A DNA stretch of 41,360 nucleotides, taken from Phycisphaerales bacterium. GTDB lineage: Bacteria > Planctomycetota > Phycisphaerae > Phycisphaerales > UBA1924. The translations under genes were made by a program, and so were the position numbers. The stretch lies in NCBI GenBank assembly GCA_016742055.1, contig JACVCK010000002.1:1-41360 (forward strand), given 5' to 3'. The notes beneath the pieces are model-generated. The model was not told the DNA's origin. It did no database searches and saw only the letters and a program-made list of their open reading frames with translations. Of the stretch, positions 1-8,172 are shown in pieces (within the stretch, counting starts at the first letter, position 1; the number at the start of each line of letters is the position of its first letter).

Positions 1-270
1 CGTCTCCCCCTTGATGAGGCAGCCCAGCGCGACGACGGCGTCGAACCGCCCCGACTTCGCGGCGCCGCCGGCCAGCGTCGCCAGTTCGAACGACCCCGGC
101 GCGGGCAGGACGGTCAGCGACGCTGGGTCGCCGCCGCGACGCGCGAACTCCTCCACCGCGCCCGCGAGCAGGCGGTCGGTGATGGGCGCGTTGTAGCGGG
201 CCACCACCACCGCCACGCGGAGGCGGGAAGCGTCGAGCGAGGCGTCGAAAACGGCGGGGCGGCCGGACAT
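1..270 (-). CDS. ribH: 6,7-dimethyl-8-ribityllumazine synthase, N-terminal part (cut by window edge)
   Basis: Lumazine synthase makes the lumazine precursor of riboflavin from a ribityl-pyrimidine and dihydroxybutanone phosphate, usually in a cytosolic capsid-like oligomer. I translated the first 90 residues from the ATG at 268-270. They show the family landmarks in order: VARYNAPITDRLLAGA (about residues 23-38, with the substrate-stacking aromatic region), PAPGSFELATLAGG (about 56-69) and the strongly conserved VVALGCLIKGET (about 79-90), which in the family is followed by a catalytic His lying outside the window. The 3' end is cut off by the window, so completeness cannot be judged. No Shine-Dalgarno is obvious. 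Confidence 0.9.
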   Translation of the reverse strand, partial: MSGRPAVFDASLDASRLRVAVVVARYNAPITDRLLAGAVEEFARRGGDPASLTVLPAPGSFELATLAGGAAKSGRFDAVVALGCLIKGET

Positions 271-320
271 GGGGGCGGGATGGTAGGTCGGCGGAGCCGA
301 TGCGGCCCCACCCGCCCGGA

Positions 321-501
321 ACAGTGGAGCGGCCGTCCCGGCCGCTGGCGTTAGGGCGCGTCCCTCATGTGGTGAGGGGCGGTCCAGAGAACCTGCCCCT
401 CGCGCCGGACGGCAGCAGGCGGCGCTGAGGCGCCGCACCCTGAGTTGGCGTCTGCGCGCGATGAGCGCTGGAGATAGCGGCCGAGACGGCCGCTCCACTG
501 T
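321..501. repeat. 181-bp non-coding element with 26-bp inverted terminal repeats and nested hairpins
   Basis: The arm at 321-346 is the reverse complement of the arm at 476-501 with one mismatch in 26 positions. Each arm also folds on itself: AGCGGCCG/CGGCCGCT stems at 328-346 (loop TCC) and 476-494 (loop AGA). Between the arms lie two more hairpins: CCCTCA/TGAGGG at 362-378 and GCGGCGC/GCGCCGC with loop TGAG at 419-436. No ORF with a credible protein runs through it. The layout, two palindromic units facing each other around a short spacer, resembles a REPIN or small MITE. It lies between divergent ribH and the UbiA gene, so it could also be transcribed or affect their promoters. Copies elsewhere cannot be seen from here. 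Confidence 0.75.
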
Positions 502-529
502 CGTATACGGACGCAATCGACCTAACCGC

Positions 530-535
530 TACCAT
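530..535 (+). promoter_or_regulatory. Candidate -10 box (TACCAT) for the UbiA gene, leaderless layout
   Basis: TACCAT ends 8 bases before the GTG start at 544, so transcription would begin at or next to the start codon. There is no Shine-Dalgarno sequence. The same layout recurs at guaA, def, the sigma gene and ubiE in this window. No clear -35 is visible. Confidence 0.35.
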
Positions 536-543
536 AACGCCCC

Positions 544-1515
544 GTGCGCACCGTTCTCGTCCGACTCGCGCCGCTGCTGCACCTGACGCGGATCACCACG
601 GCCTTCGCGGCCGTGGGGAACGTCTGGTTCGTCATCCTGTGGACGCGCGCCTCGGGCCCCGACGAGCCCGGGCCGCACGCCGAGGGCCCGCTGGCGCCGC
701 TGCTGGGGGCGGGGGCGGTGATGGCGGTGGCGCTCTTCGCGTTCGCCAACGCCCTCAACGACACGCTGGACCTGCGGCGCGACCGGATCCTGCACCCGCG
801 CCGCCCGCTGCCCTCGGGCCGGCTGAACCTCGACGCCGCGATCGGCTTCCTGGTGCTGAGTCTGATGGTCGCCATCCTCGGCTCGCTCGCGCTGGGCACC
901 TCGGCGGCGGTGATGTGCCTGCTGACGGCGGGGGCGGTGTTCTTCTACAACGCCGCGGCGCGGTTCGTGCCGTCGGTGGGGCTCGTGGCGCTGTCGCTGA
1001 TCTACGGCGCCCACATGCTGATCCCGAACGTGGACCTGGTGTTTGTGTGGCCGGTGTGGGTGGTGATGACGCACGCGCTGCTGGTGGCCGCCGTCACGCA
1101 CCGGCTGAGCGAGCGCCGCCCGACGCTCTCGCCCGCCGCGATCGTCACCGCGACGCTCGGGTGGGTGTTCTGGTCGGGCCTGCTCCTGTACGTCGGCACG
1201 AAGCGGGCCGGCTCGGTCTGGCCGGACTTCGTGCGCCCGTCGGCGGCGCTGGGGCCGATCGTCCTCGCGGCGCTGTACGGCGTCCTGTCCTGGAGGCGCG
1301 TCCGCCAGATCGGGGGCGGGCCCCGGGCCGCGGACAAACTCTCCCGCTACGGCGCCCTCTGGCTGACGCTCTACCAGACGGCCTGGCTGCTGGGCCAGGG
1401 GCACATGCACGAAGGGGCGATCCTCGGCGGGCTTGCGGCGGCGGGCTTCCTGGGGATGACGGCGCTGCGGGAGATGTACGCGTCCATCGAGCAGCCGCTG
1501 GTCTACCGGCGATGA
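544..1515 (+). CDS. UbiA-family prenyltransferase (membrane)
   Basis: A polytopic membrane protein of 323 residues starting at GTG. It carries the UbiA-family aspartate-rich site NDTLDLRRD at residues 72-80, which binds Mg2+-prenyl diphosphate, followed by HPRRPLPSGRL, also typical of the family. Six or more hydrophobic segments can be seen, such as LLGAGAVMAVALFAF before the motif and IGFLVLSLMVAILGSLALG after it. The second aspartate motif (DxxxD) of classical UbiA/MenA is not obvious, so the acceptor substrate cannot be named; quinone, tetrapyrrole or EboC-like roles are all open. The gene converges on the mlaE-like gene with 7 bases between their stops. A ubiE/menG gene lies far to the right, so a link to menaquinone is possible but not shown. 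Confidence 0.8.
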   Translation: MRTVLVRLAPLLHLTRITTAFAAVGNVWFVILWTRASGPDEPGPHAEGPLAPLLGAGAVMAVALFAFANALNDTLDLRRDRILHPRRPLPSGRLNLDAAIGFLVLSLMVAILGSLALGTSAAVMCLLTAGAVFFYNAAARFVPSVGLVALSLIYGAHMLIPNVDLVFVWPVWVVMTHALLVAAVTHRLSERRPTLSPAAIVTATLGWVFWSGLLLYVGTKRAGSVWPDFVRPSAALGPIVLAALYGVLSWRRVRQIGGGPRAADKLSRYGALWLTLYQTAWLLGQGHMHEGAILGGLAAAGFLGMTALREMYASIEQPLVYRR

Positions 1516-1522
1516 GCGGCGC

Positions 1523-2359
1523 TCACGTCCAGCCCAGGGCGTAGAACACGGCCGTGAAGATCAGGTCCGCGAAGATGATCGCCACGATCGACTCGACGAC
1601 GGTGTTGGTGGTCGCCCGTCCGACGCCCGCGGCGCCGCCGGTGACCTTCAGCCCGTTGGCGCACGCGATGAGCCCGATGAGCATCCCGAATACGCCCGCT
1701 TTGATGAGCCCGGTCAGGAAGTCCCTCGGGCCCACCTGATCGATCGTGCTCTGGATGTACGCATGGGGCGGGATGTCCAGGACCGAGGCGGACATCAGCA
1801 TGCCCGCGCCGATGGCCATGATGTCGGCGATCACCGCCAGCGCGGTCAGACTCACCGTCGTGGCCAGCAGCCGGGGCACCACCAGGAACCGCACCGGGTT
1901 GAGCGCGTGCGCCTCGAGCGCCTCGATCTCCTCCCCCACCACCATGGTGCCGATCTCGGCGGCGATCGCGGCGCCGGCGAAGCCCGTGAGCACGATGCTC
2001 GCGATCAGCGGGCCCAGTTCGCGCAGCACCGCGACGGCGACGATGTTGGGCACCAGGCGCACCTGCCCCAGATTGTCCAGCGGCGGCGCCATCTGCAGGC
2101 CGAGGATGAACCCCACGGCGCCCGAAACGAGCGAGACGATGAAGATCGACCCCACGCCCACGCGGACGATCTGCGCGACGATCGCCGGCCGCCCGAGGCG
2201 GATGCGCCGGTTGAACGACGCCTTGAAGAGCCAGTGCGTCGCCTGCGTCAGCAGGAACCAGATACCCCCGATGTGCGCCAGGAGCGTGATGAACCGCGCG
2301 CCGACGGCGTCGCAGAACTGGATGAGGGCGCTGGGTGGGGCCGGGGCGTCCGTGCTCAT
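1523..2359 (-). CDS. MlaE-family ABC transporter permease
   Basis: Inner-membrane permease of the MlaE/YrbE family, which moves phospholipids or other lipids between membranes together with MlaF ATPase and MlaD MCE proteins. Length 278 fits the family. Diagnostic stretches are LRELGPL (112-118), GAAIAAEIGTMVVGEEIEAL (129-148) and the C-terminal GGAAGVGRATTNTVV (241-255). Hydrophobic segments lie around 70-90, 105-130, 165-190, 215-235 and 255-277. It starts at ATG 2359, 14 bases downstream of the STAS gene's stop on the same strand, so the two are probably co-transcribed. No MlaF or MlaD gene lies next to it in this window, which is unusual; the partners must be elsewhere. Confidence 0.9.
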   Translation of the reverse strand: MSTDAPAPPSALIQFCDAVGARFITLLAHIGGIWFLLTQATHWLFKASFNRRIRLGRPAIVAQIVRVGVGSIFIVSLVSGAVGFILGLQMAPPLDNLGQVRLVPNIVAVAVLRELGPLIASIVLTGFAGAAIAAEIGTMVVGEEIEALEAHALNPVRFLVVPRLLATTVSLTALAVIADIMAIGAGMLMSASVLDIPPHAYIQSTIDQVGPRDFLTGLIKAGVFGMLIGLIACANGLKVTGGAAGVGRATTNTVVESIVAIIFADLIFTAVFYALGWT

Positions 2360-2373
2360 AGGGCCCGATCAGA

Positions 2374-2715
2374 TTACAGCGTCTTCGCCGCGGCCGCGTT
2401 GTCGGCGATCTTGAACAACTGGTCCAGCCGTGCGATCTCAAGGATCGAGCGGACGCGGGTCTGCACGCCGCAGAGCACGAGGGTCATGGACTGACGCCGG
2501 GCGATCTGCATGGCCTCGACGAGGGTGGCGACGCCGGAGGAGTCCATGTAGGGGACGCCCTCAAGGTTGACGATGAGCCGCTTGGGTTTCTCGTCGGCGG
2601 CCTTCTTGAGCCGCTCGCGGAAGGACGGCGAGCGGTGGAGGTCCACATCGCCCGCCGGCGAAACGATGACGGCGTCGCCGTCGCGTTCGATCTTGACTTC
2701 CATGGCGTCGCTCAT
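2374..2715 (-). CDS. STAS-domain protein (anti-sigma factor antagonist or MlaB-like)
   Basis: A 113-residue single STAS domain. The N-terminal part (VKIERDGDAVIVSPAGDVDL, 7-26) gives the first strands, and VNLEGVPYMDSSGVATLV (49-66) holds the DSSG site whose serine (59 or 60) is phosphorylated by RsbW/SpoIIAB-type kinases in the RsbV/SpoIIAA family. Start ATG 2713-2715 is 2 bases after the TAA of the kinase-like gene, so they are likely translated together; a second ATG 4 codons in is also possible. Two readings fit the neighbours: an RsbV-type antagonist for the kinase upstream, or a MlaB-like subunit for the MlaE permease downstream. The position between the two does not decide it. Confidence 0.88.
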   Translation of the reverse strand: MSDAMEVKIERDGDAVIVSPAGDVDLHRSPSFRERLKKAADEKPKRLIVNLEGVPYMDSSGVATLVEAMQIARRQSMTLVLCGVQTRVRSILEIARLDQLFKIADNAAAAKTL

Positions 2716-2717
2716 GC

Positions 2718-3254
2718 TTAGCGGTCTCCACGACTGGGCTGGGCGGCCGCGGAGGCCGGCTTCGGTTGGTCCTGTTCCTCGGGGAGGGCGGAGATGCCCC
2801 TTCCGCCGCCGGCGCTGGGCAGGCGCCTGCTCATCTTGAGGCGCATGCCCCCGCAGGGGCGCGCTTCGTACACCACGTTCTCCATGACCTCGCGGATGAT
2901 GTGGACGCCGAGCCCGCCGGGTCGGATGTCTTCGAGGTTGCGCCCCTTGATGGCCGTGGGGTCCACCTGGCGCGCCTCGTCCTCGATGATGATGCGCACG
3001 CCCTCGACCTGGCCGGACTGCTCCAGCGCGGTCATGCCGATCCAGATCGGCCGATCGGGGGCGTTGGAGTAGCCGTGCCGGATGATGTTGCAGATCGCCT
3101 CGTCCACGGCGAGGGCGATGTGCGAGCAGCAGGCGTCGTCGAAGCCCAACTGCTTGGAGAACGACATCACGGCGGAGCGCGCGGTGCTGAGGAACCGCGG
3201 CTGGCTCAGCAGCCGGACGTGCACGTCGGAGGGGCTTGGCTCGGATGGGCTCAT
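2718..3254 (-). CDS. RsbW/SpoIIAB-like ATP-binding protein (anti-sigma factor kinase family)
   Basis: A 178-residue GHKL-fold protein of the HATPase_c_2 (RsbW) type. The N box is ALAVDEAICNIIRHGY (47-62, with Glu52 and Asn56), the G1 region is IIIEDEARQVDP (88-99), and the G2-like turn is RPGGLGVHIIREVME (111-125). Family members bind ATP, phosphorylate a STAS partner, and hold or release a sigma factor. The STAS gene follows 2 bases later. The last 30 residues are low-complexity and Pro/Gly/Ala-rich. Its ATG overlaps the stop of the upstream lipoprotein gene (ATGA at 3251-3254). Which sigma factor or other target it controls is not shown by the sequence; no sigma gene is adjacent. Confidence 0.88.
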   Translation of the reverse strand: MSPSEPSPSDVHVRLLSQPRFLSTARSAVMSFSKQLGFDDACCSHIALAVDEAICNIIRHGYSNAPDRPIWIGMTALEQSGQVEGVRIIIEDEARQVDPTAIKGRNLEDIRPGGLGVHIIREVMENVVYEARPCGGMRLKMSRRLPSAGGGRGISALPEEQDQPKPASAAAQPSRGDR

Positions 3255-3727
3255 CGTTCCTGGTCCGCGGCGGGCGGCGCCGCGGAACGTTCCGCCCTGG
3301 CGCCGGCGCCTTCATGATCGGCCATCCCGCCCGTCCGGACCACTGAGGAGCCGGTCGAGGGGCCGTCGGGCGCCCCCGCCTGCCACCAGGCGACCCAAGC
3401 GCCGATGGCCCGCTCCCGGTCGGCCTCTGGGGCGTCGTGGGCGTAGCCAAGGGTCTGGCCGGTCATCCGGTGCAGGGCCCGGATGGCCAGCATGCGGTGC
3501 CCGGGGTCGTCGCTGCCGAGCATGTTGATGAGGTCGGGGATGGCCTCGCGGTCGTCCGCCGCGACCGCGACGCCCACCGCCCTGGCCCGGGCGCCCGGGC
3601 TGGGCGACGAAAAACCCTGCTCTTCGGGGGGTATGGAGCAGCCGGCGGCGACGAGCAGCGCCGCCAGGGCGCCGACGGAGAACTTCTGCGCGCCGGCGCG
3701 TGTTGGAAAGGCGGGACGCATGGGCAT
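3251..3727 (-). CDS. Predicted lipoprotein with HEAT-like repeat, unknown function
   Basis: A 158-residue protein beginning with a lipoprotein-type signal: basic start, hydrophobic [12 protein letters not shown], then Cys30 as the likely lipidated residue. The lipobox VAAGC is acceptable though not ideal. Residues about 60-115 hold a helical HEAT-like unit ([20 protein letters not shown]) followed by [13 protein letters not shown] and a W-rich [10 protein letters not shown] segment, a combination I associate with planctomycete lipoproteins. The tail is charged and low-complexity. It is the first gene of the minus-strand group with the RsbW-like kinase (4-base overlap), so it may be an envelope-located input to that module; this is inference. 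Start could also be the ATG two codons later. Confidence 0.75.
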   Translation of the reverse strand: MPMRPAFPTRAGAQKFSVGALAALLVAAGCSIPPEEQGFSSPSPGARARAVGVAVAADDREAIPDLINMLGSDDPGHRMLAIRALHRMTGQTLGYAHDAPEADRERAIGAWVAWWQAGAPDGPSTGSSVVRTGGMADHEGAGARAERSAAPPAADQER

Positions 3728-3732
3728 CGGGA

Positions 3733-3738
3733 TATCCT
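3733..3738 (+). promoter_or_regulatory. Candidate -10 box (TATCCT) for guaA, leaderless layout
   Basis: TATCCT is followed by 9 bases and then the guaA ATG at 3748. No Shine-Dalgarno precedes that ATG, so transcription probably starts at or within a few bases of the start codon. Confidence 0.4.
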
Positions 3739-3747
3739 AGAGCCCTC

Positions 3748-5352
3748 ATGGCAAAGCCCGCCAGCCCGCTCCCGCACGACGAGGTCGTCCCGATCCTCGA
3801 TTTCGGCTCCCAGACGGCCCAACTCATCGCGCGCCGCGTGCGCGAGGCGGGGGCCTACAGCGTGCTGGTGAGGCCGGACATCCCCGCCGGCGAACTGGCG
3901 GCCATGAAGCCCAAGGGGATCATCCTCTCAGGGGGACCCTCGAGCGTCTACGACGCCGGCGCCCCGACTTGCGATCCGAAGATCCTCGAACTGGGCGTGC
4001 CCGTGCTGGGGATCTGCTACGGCATGCAGTTGGCCTGCCGGTTCATGGGCTGCGCCGTGGAGCCCGCCCGCCACCGCGAGTTCGGGCGCGCCAACCTCGA
4101 CATCGCCAAGTCCCGCTCCACAAAGGGAGACCTCTTCGCGGCCATCCCCCAACGGACCGCCGTCTGGATGTCCCACGGCGATCAGGTCAAGGACGTGCAC
4201 GACGACCTGGTCACGCTGGCGAGCACGCCGACCTGCCCGCAGGCGGCGGTGCGCCACAAGAGCCGGCCGTTCTACGGCGTGCAGTTCCACCCCGAGGTCA
4301 CGCACACGCCGCACGGCGTGGACATCATCCGCAACTTCCTCTTCGAGGTCTGCGGCTGCAGCGGAACGTGGAAGATGTCGGAGTACGTGGAGACGCTGAC
4401 CGAGCGCCTGCGGGGGCAGATCGGCAAGGACCGGGTGCTGTGCGGGTTGTCGGGCGGCGTGGACTCGGCCGTGTGCGCCGCGCTGATCCATCGCGCGGTG
4501 GGCGACCAGTTGTCGTGCGTGTTCGTGGACAACGGCCTGCTGCGTAAGAATGAGCGCGCGCTGGTGGAGACGACGTTCCGCGACCATTTCCACATCGACC
4601 TGCACGTGGTGGACGCGTCGGAGGAGTTCCTGTCGGACCTCAAGGGCGTGACGGACCCGCAGGAAAAGCGCAAGCGGATCGGCGCGCGGTTCGTGAAGGT
4701 GTTTCAGGACGCCGCGGCGCGGATCCGCCCCCTGCCTGCGCCGGGCTCGCCGGGCGCCTTCCGGTTCCTGGCGCAGGGCACGCTATACCCGGACGTGATC
4801 GAATCGGGGCACGGGCACGCGGGCCAGGCGGCGAACATCAAACTGCACCACAACGTGGGCGGGCTCCCGGAGAAACTGGGCTTTGACCTGGTCGAGCCCC
4901 TGCGGGAACTGTTCAAGGACGAGGTGCGCAAGATGGGCGAGGTGCTGGGCCTGCCCGACGCGATGATCTGGCGGCACCCGTTCCCGGGGCCGGGGCTCTC
5001 CGTCCGCTCGCTGGGCGAGGTGACGCGCGAGCGCTTGGAAGTGCTGCGCGACGCGGACGAGATTCTTCTCGAGGAAATCGTCGCGGCCAACCTGTACCGC
5101 TCGACCAGCCAGGTTTTCGCCGTGCTGCTGCCGGTGCAGAGCGTGGGCGTGATGGGCGACGGGCGGACGTACGAGAACGTGCTGGCGGTGCGGGCGGTCG
5201 AGACGCACGACTTCATGACGGCCGACTGGTGCCGCATCCCGTACGACGTCCTGGCGACGATCTCGAACCGCATCATCAACGAGGTCCGGGGCGTGAACCG
5301 GGTGGTCTACGACATCTCCAGCAAGCCGCCCGCGACGATCGAGTGGGAGTGA
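3748..5352 (+). CDS. guaA: GMP synthase (glutamine-hydrolysing)
   Basis: Converts XMP to GMP with ATP and glutamine. The 534 residues hold the complete two-part enzyme. The N-terminal class I glutamine amidotransferase has the nucleophile Cys90 in [10 protein letters not shown], and His181 and Glu183 in VQFHPEV. The ATP pyrophosphatase has the P-loop SGGVDS (235-240). The C-terminal dimerisation domain ends in the family's hallmark [10 protein letters not shown] chose ATG 3748 because the family starts shortly before the DFGSQ strand and a -10 box sits 9 bases upstream; the frame stays open upstream to 3700, but that extension is not protein-like. aroB follows after 16 bases and is probably co-transcribed. 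Confidence 0.97.
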   Translation: MAKPASPLPHDEVVPILDFGSQTAQLIARRVREAGAYSVLVRPDIPAGELAAMKPKGIILSGGPSSVYDAGAPTCDPKILELGVPVLGICYGMQLACRFMGCAVEPARHREFGRANLDIAKSRSTKGDLFAAIPQRTAVWMSHGDQVKDVHDDLVTLASTPTCPQAAVRHKSRPFYGVQFHPEVTHTPHGVDIIRNFLFEVCGCSGTWKMSEYVETLTERLRGQIGKDRVLCGLSGGVDSAVCAALIHRAVGDQLSCVFVDNGLLRKNERALVETTFRDHFHIDLHVVDASEEFLSDLKGVTDPQEKRKRIGARFVKVFQDAAARIRPLPAPGSPGAFRFLAQGTLYPDVIESGHGHAGQAANIKLHHNVGGLPEKLGFDLVEPLRELFKDEVRKMGEVLGLPDAMIWRHPFPGPGLSVRSLGEVTRERLEVLRDADEILLEEIVAANLYRSTSQVFAVLLPVQSVGVMGDGRTYENVLAVRAVETHDFMTADWCRIPYDVLATISNRIINEVRGVNRVVYDISSKPPATIEWE

Positions 5353-5368
5353 GAAGAGAGGAATCGCC

Positions 5369-6559
5369 GTGTTGTCGAACGCGTCCATCGCATCGATCGC
5401 TGTCACCGTCCCCGGCGGCTCCTACGAGGTCCTCGTCGGGCCCCGGCTGCTCGACGCCTTCGGCGAGCGCCTCGCCGAGCGCTTCGGCGCTCCGGGCAAG
5501 CGGGCGTTCCTCGTGTACGACGCGGGACTGCCCGACGAGCACGTCGTGGCGGCGTCGCGCTCGCTCGCGCACGCGGGCTTCATGGTCTCCTCCGCCAGCG
5601 TCCAGCCCACCGAGACCGCCAAAACCCTCGGCACGGCGGCGCGCATCCTCGTCGACCTCGCCGAGACGCGCCATGAGCGCGGCGAGCCGGTGGTCGCGCT
5701 CGGCGGGGGCGTGACGTGCGATCTGGCGGGGTACGTCGCGGCCGTCTATCGGCGGGGCGTGCCCGTGGTGCACTGCCCCACGACGCTGCTGGCGATGGTG
5801 GACGCGAGCGTCGGCGGCAAGACCGGCGTCAACCTGCTCACCCCGGCGGGGCTCGAGAAGAACATGGTCGGCGTGTTCTGGCAGCCGGCGATGGTCGTCG
5901 CCGACGTGCAGGCCCTGCTGACCCTCTCCGAGCGCGACTTCCGCGCCGGGCTGGCCGAGTGCGTGAAGCACGGCATGATCGGAGGCGAGGCCGACGCCGA
6001 AGGGCCGCTGGACCCGGGGCTCCTCGACTGGATCGAGGCCAACGCCGAGCGCATTCTCGAGCGCGAGCCCGCCACGCTGGCGGAACTGGTCGCTCGGAAC
6101 GTGGCGCTCAAGGCCCGAGTCGTCGGGGCGGACGAGCGCGAGGACGCGCCCGCGGGCCTCAGTCGCATGCTCCTGAACCTGGGGCACACCTTCGCCCACG
6201 CCATCGAGACCATCCCCGCCGCCTCGCCAAGCCCGAAGCCCGAGGATGCGCCGCTCCGCCACGGCGAAGCGGTGGCGCTGGGCTTGTTGGCGGCGTGCGC
6301 CGCGAGCGAGGCGCTCGGGCTGGCGCAACCTTCGCTCCGTCAGCGAGTTGAGGCGCTTCTTCGCCGACTCGGCCTGCCGACGCAGGTCTACGGCCTGCCG
6401 GCGCCGGCGGGCGTGGCCGACCGCATGAGGTCGGACAAGAAGGTGTCGGCCGGGCGGCTGCGCATCGTCGCTCCCAGGGAGGGCTCCCGGGCGGGGGTGG
6501 TCGCGCTCGGCGACGACCGCGCGGCCATCGCGGGCTTGGAAGCGATCGGCGCCCCCTAG
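5369..6559 (+). CDS. aroB: 3-dehydroquinate synthase
   Basis: Second step of the shikimate pathway: DAHP to 3-dehydroquinate, using NAD and a divalent metal in the cytosol. The 396 residues include GGGVTCDLAG (112-121), the NAD/substrate region CPTTLLAMVDASVGGKTGVN (136-155), and the metal ligands expected from the family: Glu197 in AECVKHG, His273 in LGHTFAHAIE and His298 in LRHGEA. It starts at GTG 5369, preceded by a purine-rich AGAGAGGAAT at 5354-5363, one of the better ribosome binding sites in this window. It lies just behind guaA on the same strand. Confidence 0.97.
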   Translation: MLSNASIASIAVTVPGGSYEVLVGPRLLDAFGERLAERFGAPGKRAFLVYDAGLPDEHVVAASRSLAHAGFMVSSASVQPTETAKTLGTAARILVDLAETRHERGEPVVALGGGVTCDLAGYVAAVYRRGVPVVHCPTTLLAMVDASVGGKTGVNLLTPAGLEKNMVGVFWQPAMVVADVQALLTLSERDFRAGLAECVKHGMIGGEADAEGPLDPGLLDWIEANAERILEREPATLAELVARNVALKARVVGADEREDAPAGLSRMLLNLGHTFAHAIETIPAASPSPKPEDAPLRHGEAVALGLLAACAASEALGLAQPSLRQRVEALLRRLGLPTQVYGLPAPAGVADRMRSDKKVSAGRLRIVAPREGSRAGVVALGDDRAAIAGLEAIGAP

Positions 6560-6689
6560 GCGTAGGGGTCGGGGTCCGTCCGGGCGGATTATGCAGGTGT
6601 TCACCTCAGCCATCCGATAGCGGAACGTCGTCGGCGGGCGGCGCCTGTGTGGCCGTCCGCGCCGGGGCTCGATTCCTCCAGGCCGAGGG

Positions 6690-8111
6690 ATGGCTTTGCG
6701 AACGATCGCGATCATCAATCAGAAGGGCGGGTGTGGGAAGACCACAACCGCCATCAACCTGGCGGGTGTGTTCGCCTCGCTCGGTCAGCGCGTGCTGCTT
6801 GTGGACCTGGACCCGCAGTCGCACTGCGCTGCGGGCCTGGCGATCCCGGAGCATCGGATCGACCTGCACATCGGCGACGCGATGCTGACGCCGGACGATG
6901 CGCCGCTGGACCTTTCGCGCCTGGTCTGGCGCGTCAGCCGCGGGCTGGACCTGGCGCCCAGCACGATGCGCCTGGCGGGCCTCGAGGCCGCACGCGGTGG
7001 GCTGGCGACGCTGGCGGACCGCGACGAGCGGCTGCAGCGGGCGGTCGCGCGCATCGCGACGGACGAAATCACAGGGGAGCGCCGGTACGACTGGTGCATC
7101 GTGGACTGCCCCCCCACCATCGGGCTCCTGACGTTCAATGCGTTGCGGGCGGCCAGCGAGGCGCTGATCCCGGTGGAGACCTCCTTCTTCTCCCTCAAGG
7201 GCGCGAGCAAGCAGGTGGGCACGATCCGCACCCTGGCGCGCCGGCTGGGTGGATCGACGCCCCATCGCCTGCTCGCCACGATGCACGACCCTGACAGCCC
7301 GCTCGCGCGCACCCTGCTCACCGAACTCGGAGAGCGCTTCGCCGATCGCCTGGTCCCCGTCGTCATCCGGCTCGACCCCAAACTGCGGGAAGCGACCTCG
7401 CTCGGTCAGCCCATCGTCGAACACGCCCCCGACGCCCGCGGCGCCGAGGACTACGGCCGTCTCGCGTCCTGGCTGCTCGACAACCCGCCCGGGCGCACCC
7501 TGGCCGCGGGGCTCCTCGACTCCATCGCGTCCGACGAGCCGCTCGACGGCGAACCGGCGCCCGCGCTTCCGCATGCGCTGCAGCCGGTGGGCGCCCTCGC
7601 CCCGTCGATCCGGCCCGACGACACCGACGCCCCGCCAACCGCCGACGCCGTGGTGACCCGCGCCGCGGAGATGGCCGCACGGGTCCGCCATCTGCTGCAG
7701 CGGAGCGAGAAACTCCAGTCGCGTCTGACGGACGATGAGCAGGTGATCTCTGCGTCGTCGCGGTTCGACGCGCAGGCGACGAGCGAAGACGGCTGGCGTC
7801 CCGGTCCGAACGTGATCGAGGGCGGCGTGCGGTTCGTGATGCCCGGCGCGCCGGGGCTGCACGTCTTCGTCGCCGGTGATTTCAACGGCTGGTCGGCCTC
7901 CGCGACGCCCCTGCGGTACGACCCCATTCGGCGCGTTTACTCCGCGTACCTGCCCATGACGCCTGGGCGCCGCCTCTACCGCGTGGTGGTGAACGGCGTG
8001 TGGCGGGCCGATCCGAACAACCCGGATGTTGAAGAGAACCCGTTCGGCGACCGCAACAGCGTGCTGGTGGTGCGGCCCGTCGCGCCCGGCTCGCTGGCGA
8101 CGCCGGCCTGA
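6690..8111 (+). CDS. ParA/Soj-type ATPase fused to a C-terminal CBM48 (AMPK-like glycogen-binding) domain
   Basis: A 473-residue two-domain protein. Residues 1-265 form a ParA/MinD-type deviant Walker ATPase: QKGGCGKTTTAINLAG (11-26, with signature Lys12 and P-loop Lys17; Cys15 replaces the usual Val), VLLVDLDPQS (35-44), and the DxxPP switch VDCPPTIG (138-145). After an Ala/Pro-rich linker and a short helical stretch (about 322-350), residues 379-463 resemble the CBM48/AMPK-beta early-set domain: FVAGDFNGW (393-401) and NGVWRADPNNP (435-445). These match the GxFNxW and W..DP positions that stack on alpha-glucan in that family. ParA proteins position cargo by ATP-dependent dimerisation. The fusion suggests a glucan, or a protein bound through this fold, as cargo or signal. 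A partner-like gene follows 61 bases downstream. Fusion and motifs are seen; function is inferred. Confidence 0.88.
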   Translation: MALRTIAIINQKGGCGKTTTAINLAGVFASLGQRVLLVDLDPQSHCAAGLAIPEHRIDLHIGDAMLTPDDAPLDLSRLVWRVSRGLDLAPSTMRLAGLEAARGGLATLADRDERLQRAVARIATDEITGERRYDWCIVDCPPTIGLLTFNALRAASEALIPVETSFFSLKGASKQVGTIRTLARRLGGSTPHRLLATMHDPDSPLARTLLTELGERFADRLVPVVIRLDPKLREATSLGQPIVEHAPDARGAEDYGRLASWLLDNPPGRTLAAGLLDSIASDEPLDGEPAPALPHALQPVGALAPSIRPDDTDAPPTADAVVTRAAEMAARVRHLLQRSEKLQSRLTDDEQVISASSRFDAQATSEDGWRPGPNVIEGGVRFVMPGAPGLHVFVAGDFNGWSASATPLRYDPIRRVYSAYLPMTPGRRLYRVVVNGVWRADPNNPDVEENPFGDRNSVLVVRPVAPGSLATPA

Positions 8112-8172
8112 CGCAGACCCACGGCGCGCGGAGCGCGCCCCTCCATGCTGACAGCGCTTCGGGAGCGAAGCC

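Noticed and set aside
529-1410. Long minus-strand frame opposite the UbiA gene, rich in Arg, His and Gln
   Set aside because: Shadow of high-GC codon use; no motif, and the plus-strand frame has a clear UbiA signature.
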